Source: CAXXOK01 sp963663285 (GTDB taxonomy: Bacteria > Bacillota > Clostridia > Christensenellales > Aristaeellaceae). Taken from it: DNA of 64,000 bases. This document shows, piece by piece, positions 25,982 to 35,240 of the stretch (positions within the stretch are counted from its first letter, which is position 1; each line of letters starts with the position of its first letter). Made by a program: the position numbers and the translations under genes. The DNA lies in NCBI GenBank assembly GCA_963663285.2, contig CAXXNI010000002.1, forward strand, positions 806,001-870,000. Direction: 5' to 3'. The notes under the pieces are model-generated. The model was not told the DNA's origin. It did not search any database and was given only the letters and a program-made list of their open reading frames with translations.

Positions 25982-27457
25982 ATGCCATCACATGAAGAAG
26001 CGTCGATCAAAATTGGCAAGAGAACATTTCTCATTGCTTTTTCTATTTTGTTTTGTCTTATTATCGCCGTTGGAATACTCACACAAATCATTCCCACCGG
26101 AAGTTACCTGCGGGAAGTGGTTAATGGAAAAGAGGTGCTGCAACAAGGTTCTTTTCAATTTACAAACGATGTAAGGCTGCCGGTATACCGTTGGTTTACC
26201 GCACCGTTTGAAGTATTATTCAGCTCTGACGGCGCTGTAATCGCCGTGATTATTTTTTTCCTTTTAGCGGTGAGTATGGCTTTTTCGTTGTTGGAAAAGA
26301 GCAATATCATGTCGCTTTTCATCATTAAAATTGTCAAACGGTTCAGTAATTACAAGTATCTGCTAATGGCGATCATTGTATTCTTCTTTATGCTTATGGG
26401 CGCTGTTTTAGGTACGTTTGAAGAGAATATAGCTTTGGTGCCGATGATCATCGCACTGGCTTATTGCCTTGGTTGGGATTCGCTGGTTGGACTTGGCATG
26501 AGCTTGCTTGCTTCCTGCTTTGGCTTTACTGCAGCAATATCCAACCCTTTTTCAATCGCCATCACACAGGAGATTGCCGATTTACCATTGTATTCCGGTT
26601 TTGGGTACAGGTTAATCATCTTCCTGGTTTATTACGGTGTTGTATTCTTCTTTCTGTATCGCTATGCAAGAAAAATTGAGAAGGAACCAACAAAATCATT
26701 AATATATGGCGATGATATTCATCTGCGAGAGAAGTATCGTGATATTGACAGTGTTCAGATGATGTTAAGTGAGAAAACGCCGGAGCAGTATGGCCATATT
26801 CGCCGGGCAGCCATCACCTTTACTGTCTTTGTTGTTATCATCTTGCTTTTGATTATCGCGGCATCGTTTGTTCCGTTGCTTTCGGATTTAATTTTGCCCC
26901 TTTTGGGTATTTTATTACTGGCTGGCGGGCTGGTAGCTGCCAAAATTGTGAAAATATCCCTCAGGGATAGGCTGACTATCCTTTGGAAGGCAGCGTTGGG
27001 GATTGCTCCGGGCATCGTATTGATTCTACTGGCGATGAGTGTTAAATACATCATCAGTGAAGGCGGAATCATGGATACTATTTTATATTATACAGCAAAT
27101 GCAATCATGACTACATCTCCGTATGTCGCCATTTTGCTGGTATATGCGCTTATTTTATTACTTGAGTTGTTTGTTGGTTCCTCTTCTGCCAAAGCTTTTC
27201 TAGTTATGCCGCTGATCGCACCGTTATCCGATTTGGTGGGGATCACCCGGCAAACTTCAGTGCTTGCATTTTGCTTTGGTGACGGATTTTCCAATATCAT
27301 TTACCCGACGAACCCTGTATTGCTCATCTGCCTGGGATTAACCGTAGTAACCTACACCAAGTGGATGAAGTGGACGATTAAGCTACAGTTGTTTTCGCTG
27401 GCGCTTGCCTGTGTATTTTTATTGATTGGCGTTGCAATACAGTACGGTCCTTTTTAA
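25982..27457 (+). CDS. YfcC-type (IT superfamily) amino-acid/peptide carrier
   Basis: 491 residues with about 12 hydrophobic helices. The opening KRTFLIAFSILFCLII, then QIIPTGSYLRE, and the duplicated re-entrant segments near GTFEENIALVPMIIALAY and LLELFVGSSSAKAFLVMPL are typical of YfcC/ArgP-like members of the ion transporter superfamily (related to AbgT and DcuC). The substrate is likely an amino acid, dicarboxylate or small peptide. The adjacent M20 peptidase supports peptide or acyl-amino-acid use. ATG 25982 is chosen over ATG 25970, which touches the ribosome site; spacing is long (12 nt). Confidence 0.8.
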   Translation: MPSHEEASIKIGKRTFLIAFSILFCLIIAVGILTQIIPTGSYLREVVNGKEVLQQGSFQFTNDVRLPVYRWFTAPFEVLFSSDGAVIAVIIFFLLAVSMAFSLLEKSNIMSLFIIKIVKRFSNYKYLLMAIIVFFFMLMGAVLGTFEENIALVPMIIALAYCLGWDSLVGLGMSLLASCFGFTAAISNPFSIAITQEIADLPLYSGFGYRLIIFLVYYGVVFFFLYRYARKIEKEPTKSLIYGDDIHLREKYRDIDSVQMMLSEKTPEQYGHIRRAAITFTVFVVIILLLIIAASFVPLLSDLILPLLGILLLAGGLVAAKIVKISLRDRLTILWKAALGIAPGIVLILLAMSVKYIISEGGIMDTILYYTANAIMTTSPYVAILLVYALILLLELFVGSSSAKAFLVMPLIAPLSDLVGITRQTSVLAFCFGDGFSNIIYPTNPVLLICLGLTVVTYTKWMKWTIKLQLFSLALACVFLLIGVAIQYGPF

Positions 27458-27484
27458 CAACCAAAGCAGAAAGCCGGTGCCACA

Positions 27485-28936
27485 GTGCCTATTGTGATTA
27501 TCATCATCTCAATGATTCTTATCATAGCAATCATTGTTGTTATTCGCACCATTCGTTTTAAACCCACGGTTCAGCAGCCAGCCCAATGTTATCAGGAATC
27601 AAACGCTATGCCTGTTGCAGAAAAACTGTCAAAAGCTGTACGCGTTGCGACGATATCTCAAATGGATGAAACACAAACCGATGGTAAAACGTTTTTACAG
27701 CTCCACGCATTATTAGAAACGATGTTTCCATTGGTACACCAGAATTGTGAGAAAACCGTTATCAATCAATATAGCTTGCTTTATCATTACGCATCACCAT
27801 ACCCACAGGCAGACAAGAAACCAATTCTCATTACAGCGCACATGGATGTCGTTCCTGTTGAACCGGAGACTGCAAATGAATGGCGGTATCCACCTTTTGG
27901 CGGCGATATTCAGGAAGGCTATGTCTGGGGTCGCGGTACATTGGATACCAAAACGCATTTCATTGCCGCAATGGAAGCGCTGGAGAACATGCTCCAAGCG
28001 GGAAACGCACTGAAAAGAGATGTTTACTTCGCCTTTGGACATGATGAAGAGATTAACGGCGAAGCTGGCGCAATGCAAATTGTGAAGTACCTACAGGAAC
28101 AGCAGTTGCAATTTGGATTTGTACTGGATGAAGGCGGATGCATTGTCCGCAATGTTTTTGATGGTATTCAAGCGCCTATCGCGATGGTGGGCATAGGTGA
28201 AAAAGGGTTTGCCAATATCCGCTTGACCGTGAATCAAGATGGTGGTCACGCATCTATGCCTGCCACTCATACATCACTTGGCATTTTAGCAAAAGCTCTA
28301 TGTAAGTTGGAAGCCCATCCGTTCCACTCTCACCTCACAGATGGAACGCGAGCTTTTATAACCCGGTTAGGCCCTTACATGCAGGGGCTCAATCGTATAA
28401 TCCTAGCAAATCTGTGGCTGTTTCAACCGTTGTTCATCGCTGTTTTTTCAAGAACAAAAACTGGAAGCGCACTATTGCGTACAACCATAGCCGTGACTAT
28501 GGCGCAAGGCAGCCAGGCGCCCAATGTGGTACCGCAGCAATCCAGCGCCTATATTAATTGCAGAATATTACCCGGAGAAAATGGCAATGATCTGCTTACC
28601 CATATTCGGAAAGTGCTTGGTAAATTGCCCGTAATGCTCGAACCGGTCGTGCTGGATGACCCATCGGCGATATCACCGACAGACTGCGATGCCTACCGTT
28701 TTATAACGGAACAAATCCTTGCTGTGTGTCCGGATGCAATTGTTGCGCCTTATCTGGTAATGGCGGGAACTGATGCCCGCAAGTACGAAGCGGTTTGCGA
28801 CCATATTTACCGTTTTACGCCTTATTTAATTGAAAACGATGATTTATCCAAAATACATGGATCCAATGAATGTATCAGCGTAGTAAACGTGAACCGTTGC
28901 TATGATTTCTTTCAGAAATTATTGCTTAGTTTATAG
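27485..28936 (+). CDS. Membrane-anchored M20 family metallopeptidase
   Basis: 483 residues from a GTG start. A single N-terminal membrane helix (about 2-22) precedes an M20/PM20D1-like peptidase. Zinc-site motifs are HMDVVP, the Asp of GRGTLDTK, and HDEEINGEAG; the dimerisation (lid) domain follows (about 225-370). M20 enzymes hydrolyse dipeptides or N-acyl amino acids. The fixed N-terminus is unusual for cytosolic dipeptidases and is closer to PM20D1/carboxypeptidase-S forms. It follows the carrier gene by 27 nt, so the pair probably imports and hydrolyses peptides or acylated amino acids. Confidence 0.85.
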   Translation: MPIVIIIISMILIIAIIVVIRTIRFKPTVQQPAQCYQESNAMPVAEKLSKAVRVATISQMDETQTDGKTFLQLHALLETMFPLVHQNCEKTVINQYSLLYHYASPYPQADKKPILITAHMDVVPVEPETANEWRYPPFGGDIQEGYVWGRGTLDTKTHFIAAMEALENMLQAGNALKRDVYFAFGHDEEINGEAGAMQIVKYLQEQQLQFGFVLDEGGCIVRNVFDGIQAPIAMVGIGEKGFANIRLTVNQDGGHASMPATHTSLGILAKALCKLEAHPFHSHLTDGTRAFITRLGPYMQGLNRIILANLWLFQPLFIAVFSRTKTGSALLRTTIAVTMAQGSQAPNVVPQQSSAYINCRILPGENGNDLLTHIRKVLGKLPVMLEPVVLDDPSAISPTDCDAYRFITEQILAVCPDAIVAPYLVMAGTDARKYEAVCDHIYRFTPYLIENDDLSKIHGSNECISVVNVNRCYDFFQKLLLSL

Positions 28937-29024
28937 TATATCATCGATATTTAAGAATGTTATTTGCGTTCTTGCAATTCTATCTTCTCTATCACAAAAC
29001 ACCATTATTCATTACGAAAGCCGC

Positions 29025-29053
29025 TTAACCATAACGGCTGTTTATGCTATACT
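29025..29053 (+). promoter_or_regulatory. Promoter of the peroxiredoxin-mscS unit
   Basis: -35 TTAACC (29025-29030), 17-bp spacer, -10 TATACT (29048-29053), 67 bp before the peroxiredoxin start. Confidence 0.5.
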
Positions 29054-29119
29054 ATTAGTACCGTATATCAATAAGAGATACAGTTCACAGCCGATAAAAG
29101 AAAGCGAGGAGAAGGCTAT

Positions 29120-29581
29120 ATGTTAATGGAAGGGCAGAAAGCGCCGATGTTTACCTTGCCGGATGAAAATGGAGTTCACCATAGCTTGTCTGACTTTATC
29201 GGGAAAAAAGTAGTACTATATTTTTACCCGCGTGATAATACGCCGGGTTGTACGCGCGAGGCACAAGCCTTTAAAGCGGCATACGATGTGCTTCAATCCC
29301 ATGGTGTGGAAGTGATTGGCGTAAGCAAGGATAACCAAAACTCGCATACCAAATTTAAGGAGAAATATGACTTACCTTTTATCCTGCTGTCGGATCCGGA
29401 TTTAGAAGCAATCAAAGCATATGATGTGTGGCATGAGAAAAAGTTGTACGGGAAAACTTCTTTTGGGGTTGTTCGTACTACATTCTTGATTGATGAAGAA
29501 GGTAAGATTGAAAAAATCTATCCAAAAGTCAAGCCGGATGTAAATGCCGGAGAGATAATCTCGTACCTAGAAAAAGCATAA
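29120..29581 (+). CDS. bcp: Thiol peroxidase of the Bcp/PrxQ family
   Basis: 153 residues, normal for Bcp. It reduces hydroperoxides with thioredoxin-type donors. The peroxidatic site is YPRDNTPGCTREAQAF with Cys44. The usual resolving cysteine five residues later is Gln49, so the protein is a 1-Cys type or uses another thiol. Gly/Pro motifs and a C-terminal FGVVRTTFLIDEEGKI strand complete the thioredoxin-like fold. GGAGAAGG stands 4 nt before the ATG; ATG 29126 is another option. It is followed after 40 nt by an MscS gene in the same direction. Confidence 0.9.
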   Translation: MLMEGQKAPMFTLPDENGVHHSLSDFIGKKVVLYFYPRDNTPGCTREAQAFKAAYDVLQSHGVEVIGVSKDNQNSHTKFKEKYDLPFILLSDPDLEAIKAYDVWHEKKLYGKTSFGVVRTTFLIDEEGKIEKIYPKVKPDVNAGEIISYLEKA

Positions 29582-29621
29582 AAACAACATTAATAATAAC
29601 TTTTAAGTAAGGAGGACTGTT

Positions 29622-30680
29622 GTGACAGCCATTTTGAATTATGTAGTTTTTCAGAATACCATACAACAATACCTGATCTTTATCGCGACGCTGCTGGCGA
29701 GCTTGATTATTCTCCGGTTAGTTACCAAAGCCGGGCTGAAGCGTATGCAAGCGCTGTGGGAAAAATCTAAAAAGCCTATCGTCGGGATGCTGATTCACAG
29801 TGTGAAAAAGTACATCATTCCGGTCTTGTACTTTACGGCGCTTGTGCTTTGTACGAGGATGCTGACCCTTTCCACACCCCTTGCTACGACGCTTGGTATT
29901 GCGATCCGCGTATTTGCCACAGTTGTTGGCGGCTTATTTTTCTCCCATATTACCACGTTTGCGATCAAGCAATACTGGCGGCAGCGGAAATCGGCCGGAG
30001 ACAGTAAGGTTGCCGTACAGTGGGTTGTTGGCATTGTAAAGTTTTTGATGTGGAGCATCATCGTAATTCTCTTCCTGCAAAACATCGGTGTAAAGATCGA
30101 CGCGCTGATCGCAGGCCTTGGTATCAGCGGATTGGCTGTTGCATTCGCAGCCCAAGTCGTGTTGGAGGATGTTTTTTGCTATTTCACGATTTTCTTTGAC
30201 CGGCCCTTTGAAATCGGAGATTATATAGTAGCAGGCGAGCAGTCCGGTACGGTTGAACACATCGGGGTGAAAACCACACGGCTGCGCACATTGGATGGAG
30301 AACAACTGATACTGTCCAATAAGGATTTAACAAGCTCCCGTATTCATAACTACAAAACGCTTGAGAAACGCCGCGTGCTGTTTCATATAGGGGTTACTTA
30401 CCAAACCAGTGCTGAAGGATTGAAAAAGATACCGGGCATATTAAAAGAGATCATTGAATCTGTACCGGATACCATGTTTGGACGCGCGCATTTTTCTTCC
30501 TTTGGCGACTCCAGCTTGAATTTTGAAATAGTGTACTTCATCCTCAGCTCGGATTATGACTTGTTTATGGACAGGCAGCAGGAAGTCAACCTGAAAATCA
30601 AACAACAATTTGACGATGTAGGTTATGATTTTGCATACCCAACACAAACCCTTTTTATTGAAAGAGATGATAAAGCCTAA
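29622..30680 (+). CDS. MscS-type mechanosensitive ion channel
   Basis: 352 residues from a GTG start with AAGGAGG at 7 nt. Four membrane helices come before the conserved pore/vestibule segment: GLGISGLAVAFAAQ (pore helix), then FDRPFEIGDYIVAGEQSGTV and VKTTRLRTLDGEQLILSN, the MscS beta domain. The cytoplasmic alpha/beta cage is complete. It releases solutes under hypo-osmotic stress. Extra N-terminal helices make it a little larger than E. coli MscS (286 residues), as is common in Bacillota. Confidence 0.93.
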   Translation: MTAILNYVVFQNTIQQYLIFIATLLASLIILRLVTKAGLKRMQALWEKSKKPIVGMLIHSVKKYIIPVLYFTALVLCTRMLTLSTPLATTLGIAIRVFATVVGGLFFSHITTFAIKQYWRQRKSAGDSKVAVQWVVGIVKFLMWSIIVILFLQNIGVKIDALIAGLGISGLAVAFAAQVVLEDVFCYFTIFFDRPFEIGDYIVAGEQSGTVEHIGVKTTRLRTLDGEQLILSNKDLTSSRIHNYKTLEKRRVLFHIGVTYQTSAEGLKKIPGILKEIIESVPDTMFGRAHFSSFGDSSLNFEIVYFILSSDYDLFMDRQQEVNLKIKQQFDDVGYDFAYPTQTLFIERDDKA

Positions 30681-30723
30681 ATTTTCACATGTTCTGATGA
30701 TAGAAGTATAACTGATCGTTCAG

Positions 30724-30766
30724 CAGAAAAAGACGAGTATTCACCATATTGATTTGTCTTTTTCTG
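30724..30766 (+). terminator. Possible terminator after mscS
   Basis: Perfect 11-bp stem CAGAAAAAGAC / GTCTTTTTCTG with a 21-nt loop, then TTGCTTTTT. The large loop and AT-rich stem make it weaker than the others in the window. Confidence 0.5.
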
Positions 30767-30794
30767 TTGCTTTTTCCGCCAAATCAGGTATAAT
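30767..30794 (+). promoter_or_regulatory. Promoter of the SSS symporter gene
   Basis: -35 TTGCTT (30767-30772), 16-bp spacer, perfect -10 TATAAT (30789-30794), directly after the preceding hairpin. Confidence 0.6.
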
Positions 30795-30854
30795 GCTAGT
30801 TGTAGTGTTTCTGTGTGCACAGGAACAATGTAGTTTGGAAGGCGGTATTACACG

Positions 30855-32375
30855 ATGAAACTAGTAGTATTGGTAGCTTATGCAATCATGATGATTGTTG
30901 TGATCTTCTTCACAGCACGAAAAAACCTGACATTAAGCGGCTTCCTCTTAGGAGGCAGAAGCGTTGGCCCATGGATGAGCGCACTCAGCTATGGAGCCAG
31001 TTATTTTTCTGCCGTTATCATCGTTGGTTATGCGGGTTCCATGGGGTGGAATGCCGGCCTATCCGCGATCTGGCTGGGAATTGGCAATGCGCTGATCGGC
31101 AGCCTGTTGGCATGGGCGTTGTTAGCGCGGCCAACACGCCGAATGGGGGAACGCCTGCAAGTTGCAACGCTGCCCAGTTTCTTTGAGAAGCGCTATCAGA
31201 GTAAAACACTGAAGGTATTAGCAAGCCTGATGATTTTCATCTTTCTGCTGCCTTATAGCGCAAGCGTTTACAAAGGACTCGGCAACATGTTCAGCAAGGC
31301 ATTCGGCTTTGATTACACATGGTGCGTAATTGGCATTGCTTTACTCGCATCCATCTATTTATTTGCGGGCGGATACAAGGCCACGGCAATTACGGATTTC
31401 ATTCAAGGTCTGATTATGCTGGTAGGCATTATCGCGATTGTTGTTTATATCGTAAAAGCCGCAGGCGGTACCGCAACAGCGCTGAACCTGCTGGGTACGG
31501 ATGAAATAGGCGGTCAGAACATGAATACGCTTATGCCGCCGAAGGGGAAAGAACTTTGGCTGCTCAGTAACGTCATTCTTACCTCTGTGGGCGTGCTGGG
31601 TATGCCGCAGATGATTCACAAGTTCTTTGCGATTAAAGACGAAAAGAGTGTAACCCGCGCAACAGTTATCTCTACTGTTTTTGCATTGATCGTTGCCGGG
31701 GGTGCATACTTCGCCGGTAGCTTCGGCAGGGTAGTGCTTAGTAAAATTGCTTCTGCGGATGGTACCACCACGATGGCTGCGCTGGTAAAGAGCGGACAAA
31801 TGGCAATGGATCAGATTATGCCGACTATGCTAACCGATACGACGGTAGTCGGTATTCCGGACGCAATGCTAGGGTTGTTTGTCGTACTGTTGTTATCCGC
31901 CAGCATTTCCACGTTAACCGCGTTGGTGCTTTCGTCCTCCTCGGTTATCTCCGTCGATCTACTGGGCATAATAGCGCCCAAAATGAAGCAAAAAACAACC
32001 GTTTGGACGATGCGTGGTCTTTGCATTGCATTCGTTGCGTTTTCTTTGGTTGTAAATTTCCTGATGCAGAATACCCCGATTGTATCACTGATGTCACTTT
32101 CATGGGGCACGATTGCAGGCGCATTCCTGGCGCCGTTCTTATATGGGCTTCTCTGGAAAGGTGTTACAAAAGCCGGTGCTTTTACCGGTGTTATATGCGG
32201 CGCGCTCATCTCACTACTTCCGCCTCTCGTTACTGGGACGATGTCACTGGCACCCATGAGCGGCGCTGCTGCGATGTTAAGCGGCTTGATCATCGTGCCG
32301 GTCGTCAGCAAACTGACCCAGAAAACAGCATATTCTGCGGAACACATTGCGGAAATCTTTGGTGAAGCCGCGTAA
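30855..32375 (+). CDS. Sodium:solute symporter (SSS family)
   Basis: 506 residues with about 13 membrane helices of the LeuT fold. Family marks include the early FLLGGRSVGPWMSALSYGAS segment, VATLPSFFEKRY, and LFAGGYKATAITDFIQGLIM. Sodium drives uptake of an organic solute; members carry proline, pantothenate, sialic acid, sugars or carboxylates. The substrate cannot be assigned, and no catabolic partner gene is adjacent. It stands alone between its own promoter and a strong terminator. Confidence 0.9.
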   Translation: MKLVVLVAYAIMMIVVIFFTARKNLTLSGFLLGGRSVGPWMSALSYGASYFSAVIIVGYAGSMGWNAGLSAIWLGIGNALIGSLLAWALLARPTRRMGERLQVATLPSFFEKRYQSKTLKVLASLMIFIFLLPYSASVYKGLGNMFSKAFGFDYTWCVIGIALLASIYLFAGGYKATAITDFIQGLIMLVGIIAIVVYIVKAAGGTATALNLLGTDEIGGQNMNTLMPPKGKELWLLSNVILTSVGVLGMPQMIHKFFAIKDEKSVTRATVISTVFALIVAGGAYFAGSFGRVVLSKIASADGTTTMAALVKSGQMAMDQIMPTMLTDTTVVGIPDAMLGLFVVLLLSASISTLTALVLSSSSVISVDLLGIIAPKMKQKTTVWTMRGLCIAFVAFSLVVNFLMQNTPIVSLMSLSWGTIAGAFLAPFLYGLLWKGVTKAGAFTGVICGALISLLPPLVTGTMSLAPMSGAAAMLSGLIIVPVVSKLTQKTAYSAEHIAEIFGEAA

Positions 32376-32391
32376 AGTATAAAGCCGCCAT

Positions 32392-32420
32392 AAAGCCGCC
32401 TGTGATATGCAGGCGGCTTT
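32392..32420 (+). terminator. Terminator of the SSS symporter gene
   Basis: Perfect 11-bp stem AAAGCCGCCTG / CAGGCGGCTTT with a 7-nt loop, followed by ATTTG. A partial copy of the left arm (AAAGCCGCC) precedes it at 32381-32389. Confidence 0.8.
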
Positions 32421-32580
32421 ATTTGTTGAATTTACATTTTAGTATGTATATATCCGTATCTGTTCCTGCCCTCAGGGAGTTACGCCTCTGCAATGAATAT
32501 AATTGAATACTCCCATTATTGGGTTCAATCCTGAAATGATTTACCTTTGGTTGACAAGCTGCTTTACCATTTGACAGGGT

Positions 32581-33426
32581 TTATTGTTTCTGTAATTCTG
32601 AAATCAATTTTGGTAAAACACGCTCAAACTGCACCCCGTACCGCAGCGGTTCGCCGCCATCCAGGGTAAGACGAATGCTTTCATAGGTGCAGTCCAGCGC
32701 AATTGTTGCAGCTTGGTTTAATGGCAAATCATTTAACAATGCAGACAAGAGAAAGCTGGCCATCACATCCCCTGTACCATGGAAAACGCCTGCAAACTTG
32801 GGACGGAAAAGCAACCGGAAGGTAGCATCCTTGCGGTTGTATACGGCCGCGCCAATTTGTGTATCATTAAAAGAAACACCGGTAATTACGATTTTTTCAG
32901 GCCCAAGTGCGGATAGCCCCTGTGCCAATTGCAATATATAGCTTTCATCATACCCTGAAGCACGGTAGGGAACACCAAGCAACAAGGCAGCTTCCGTAAG
33001 ATTGGGAATGATGGTGTCGGCCTTTGCGCAAAGAGCACGCATCCTTTCCGGCATAGCTTTGTCCATCAGTGCATAGAGCTTACCGTTATCTGCAAAGGCA
33101 GGGTCTACAAAAATATGCGTTTCCGCATCACAAAGCTGATCCATCATGCCAGATACCAACTCTATTTGGCGTACCGATGCTAAATACCCGGTATAAAACG
33201 CATCGAAATGCAATCTAAGTGTGGCAATATGCTGTGAAATAGGCAGCAGCTGATCAGTCAGGTCAAGGTGTGTGTATCCCGTAAACTCACCCGTATGGGT
33301 GCTTAGCAGCGCTGTGGGAATGACCGACGTATTGATTCCGGCTGCGGAAAGAATCGGCAGCGCAACCGTAAGCGAACAGCGGCCTACACAAGAAATATCG
33401 TGAATAGCTAACGCGCGTTTTTGCAT
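32581..33426 (-). CDS. Pyridoxal/pyridoxamine kinase
   Basis: 281 residues. A ribokinase-fold vitamin B6 kinase that phosphorylates pyridoxal or pyridoxamine with ATP. It begins with AIHDISCVGRCSLTVALPIL, the typical PdxK/PdxY start, followed by PTALLSTHTGEF. The nucleotide-site region reads FHGTGDVMASFLL, where the anion-hole and catalytic Asp of GTGD are present. GGAGG stands 8 nt before the ATG, so the long upstream extension of the frame is not used. It is divergent from the ACT-domain gene. Confidence 0.9.
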   Translation of the reverse strand: MQKRALAIHDISCVGRCSLTVALPILSAAGINTSVIPTALLSTHTGEFTGYTHLDLTDQLLPISQHIATLRLHFDAFYTGYLASVRQIELVSGMMDQLCDAETHIFVDPAFADNGKLYALMDKAMPERMRALCAKADTIIPNLTEAALLLGVPYRASGYDESYILQLAQGLSALGPEKIVITGVSFNDTQIGAAVYNRKDATFRLLFRPKFAGVFHGTGDVMASFLLSALLNDLPLNQAATIALDCTYESIRLTLDGGEPLRYGVQFERVLPKLISELQKQ

Positions 33427-33454
33427 GAAAATTGCCTCCGTTTCATCAGTCCCC

Positions 33455-33482
33455 ATCATACACGAAAACGAAAAAAAAGCAA
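33455..33482 (-). promoter_or_regulatory. Promoter of the pyridoxal kinase gene
   Basis: Read leftward: -35 TTGCTT (33482-33477), 16-bp spacer, -10 TATGAT (33460-33455). Confidence 0.5.
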
Positions 33483-33489
33483 GCGGGCA

Positions 33490-33518
33490 TTGACAGTAAG
33501 GCGTTCGTAAGGTATCGT
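33490..33518 (+). promoter_or_regulatory. Promoter of the ACT-domain/UPF0210 operon
   Basis: Perfect -35 TTGACA (33490-33495), 17-bp spacer, -10 TATCGT (33513-33518), about 30 bp before the start codon. Confidence 0.65.
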
Positions 33519-33549
33519 AACTATCAGTTGTATTCAGGGAGGAATGGTT

Positions 33550-33822
33550 ATGCAAAAGGCGTTGGTTTCCGTAACGGGACAAGATAAAGTTGGGATTATT
33601 GCAAAGGTCAGCACCGCGTTGTGCGAACAGAATATCAATATTACAGAGATATCTCAAACCATATTAGACGGCTGCTTCACAATGCTGATGGTCGTAGATT
33701 TATCCGCAGCTAAGGGTACGTTTGAACAGATCGCAAAAATGCTTTCTGATATTGGCAATGATATTGGTCTGGTCATCAATATTCAACGTATGGAATTGTT
33801 CGCGGCGATGCACCGCATTTAA
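33550..33822 (+). CDS. ACT-domain protein (UPF0237 family)
   Basis: 90 residues, a single ACT domain (KALVSVTGQDKVGIIAKVST) with the small-ligand turn GQDKVGI. ACT domains bind amino acids and control enzymes. This protein and the following UPF0210 gene form a pair kept together in many Bacillota and some archaea, which suggests an amino-acid-linked regulatory function; the ligand is not known. The second ATG (33550) is chosen because GGGAGG lies 7 nt upstream, while ATG 33544 is too close to it. Confidence 0.9.
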   Translation: MQKALVSVTGQDKVGIIAKVSTALCEQNINITEISQTILDGCFTMLMVVDLSAAKGTFEQIAKMLSDIGNDIGLVINIQRMELFAAMHRI

Positions 33823-33835
33823 TGGAGGGACACTG

Positions 33836-35182
33836 ATGATAGAATCCAGCGAAATCCTTCAAACGATTCATATGATCCAGCAACAGCATTTTGACATCAG
33901 AACCATTACGATGGGTATCAATTTGCTGGATTGCCGTAAAAACACGGATGCGGAAACCGCCGAATGTGTATACGAAAAAATTGTTAAATTGGCAGGGAAT
34001 TTGGTGAAAGTCGGCTGCGAGCTGGAAAGTGAGCTCGGCGTGCCAATTGTAAATAAGCGCTTGAGTGTAACACCTGTCAGCATGATCTCTGGCTCTGACC
34101 CCACTAAAATTGCCGTTGCGCTGGATAAGGCAGCGGGAGACGTAGGGGTTAACCTGATCGGCGGATATGGCGCATTGATGCACAAAGGCGGCACAAATGC
34201 GGAATACACGCTGCTGGAAAGCATGCCGGAAGTGTTTGCTAGCACCCAGCGGCTCTGCGGCAGTGTAAATGTTGGCAGCACCCGCAGCGGAATCAATATG
34301 GATGCTGTTCGCAAAATGGGCGCGATTGTAAAACGTACAGCCGAACTGACCAAAGATCAGGAGAGTTTCGGGTGTGCTAAGATCGTTGTGTTTGCAAACG
34401 CTGTGGAGGATAACCCCTTTATGGCCGGAGCATTTCATGGCCCGGGAGAAGCGGAATGTGTAATTAATGTCGGCGTCAGCGGCCCGGGCGTTGTGCAGCG
34501 TGCACTGGAAGAAGTGCGTGGGGCAACGTTCGACGTGGTAGCGGAAACCATTAAACGTACCGCTTTTAAAATTACCCGCGTCGGGGAATTGGTAGCACAG
34601 GAAGCCGGAAAGCGGCTCAACGTGCCATTTGGCATTGTGGACTTGTCTCTTGCGCCCACTCCCGCCCGCGGTGATAGCGTTGCTTATATTTTACAGGAAA
34701 TGGGGCTGGAAATGGCCGGCGCGCCCGGTACAACGGCAGCCCTTGCCATGCTGAACGACATGGTGAAAAAAGGCGGAGTCATGGCGTCCAGCCATGTAGG
34801 CGGCTTAAGCGGAGCGTTTATCCCGGTGAGTGAGGATATCGGCATGATCGAAGCTGCTACCGCCGGTTGCTTGAACATCGAAAAGCTGGAAGCGATGACC
34901 TGCGTTTGTTCCGTTGGTCTTGATATGATTGCCATTCCCGGCGATACAAGCGCAAACGCCATCTCTGGCATTATTGCGGATGAAGCCGCCATTGGCATGG
35001 TAAACAATAAAACCACGGCCGTGCGCGTCATTCCCGCCTATGGGAAAAAGGCGGGGGATACCGTCAACTTCGGGGGATTGTTTGGTTTTGCCCCGATTAT
35101 GAAGGTAAATCCTTTCGGTAACGATGCGTTTATCGAACGTGGCGGCCGGATACCGGCGCCTTTGCATAGTTTAAAGAATTAG
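33836..35182 (+). CDS. UPF0210 (PFL-like) family protein
   Basis: 448 residues, the usual length for this family. The opening EILQTIHMIQQQHFDIRTIT and the segments NRLSVTPVSM-like (KRLSVTPVSMI), NVGSTRSGINMDAV, AFHGPGEAECVINVGVSGPG and LAPTPARGDSVA are highly typical. The fold is related to pyruvate formate-lyase-like proteins, but no glycyl-radical function has been shown. GGAGG precedes the ATG, 13 nt after the ACT gene, so the two are in one operon. Confidence 0.92.
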   Translation: MIESSEILQTIHMIQQQHFDIRTITMGINLLDCRKNTDAETAECVYEKIVKLAGNLVKVGCELESELGVPIVNKRLSVTPVSMISGSDPTKIAVALDKAAGDVGVNLIGGYGALMHKGGTNAEYTLLESMPEVFASTQRLCGSVNVGSTRSGINMDAVRKMGAIVKRTAELTKDQESFGCAKIVVFANAVEDNPFMAGAFHGPGEAECVINVGVSGPGVVQRALEEVRGATFDVVAETIKRTAFKITRVGELVAQEAGKRLNVPFGIVDLSLAPTPARGDSVAYILQEMGLEMAGAPGTTAALAMLNDMVKKGGVMASSHVGGLSGAFIPVSEDIGMIEAATAGCLNIEKLEAMTCVCSVGLDMIAIPGDTSANAISGIIADEAAIGMVNNKTTAVRVIPAYGKKAGDTVNFGGLFGFAPIMKVNPFGNDAFIERGGRIPAPLHSLKN

Positions 35183-35186
35183 TTGG

Positions 35187-35237
35187 ATCAATAAAACAGC
35201 ACCGCAGTTGTACAAGCTGCGGTGCTGTTTTATTGAT
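35187..35237. terminator. Bidirectional terminator with a perfect 21-bp stem
   Basis: Arms 35187-35207 and 35217-35237 are exact reverse complements over 21 bp with a 9-nt loop. Poly-A on the left side and poly-T on the right serve both strands. It separates the UPF0210 gene from the convergent GNAT gene. Confidence 0.9.
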
Positions 35238-35240
35238 TCA

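Noticed and set aside
25848..26174. 108-codon frame overlapping the start of the YfcC-type carrier
   Set aside because: It lacks a ribosome site and overlaps a clear transporter gene in another frame.
28902..29126. 74-codon frame across the gap before the peroxiredoxin gene
   Set aside because: It starts inside the peptidase gene, has no ribosome site, and covers a promoter.
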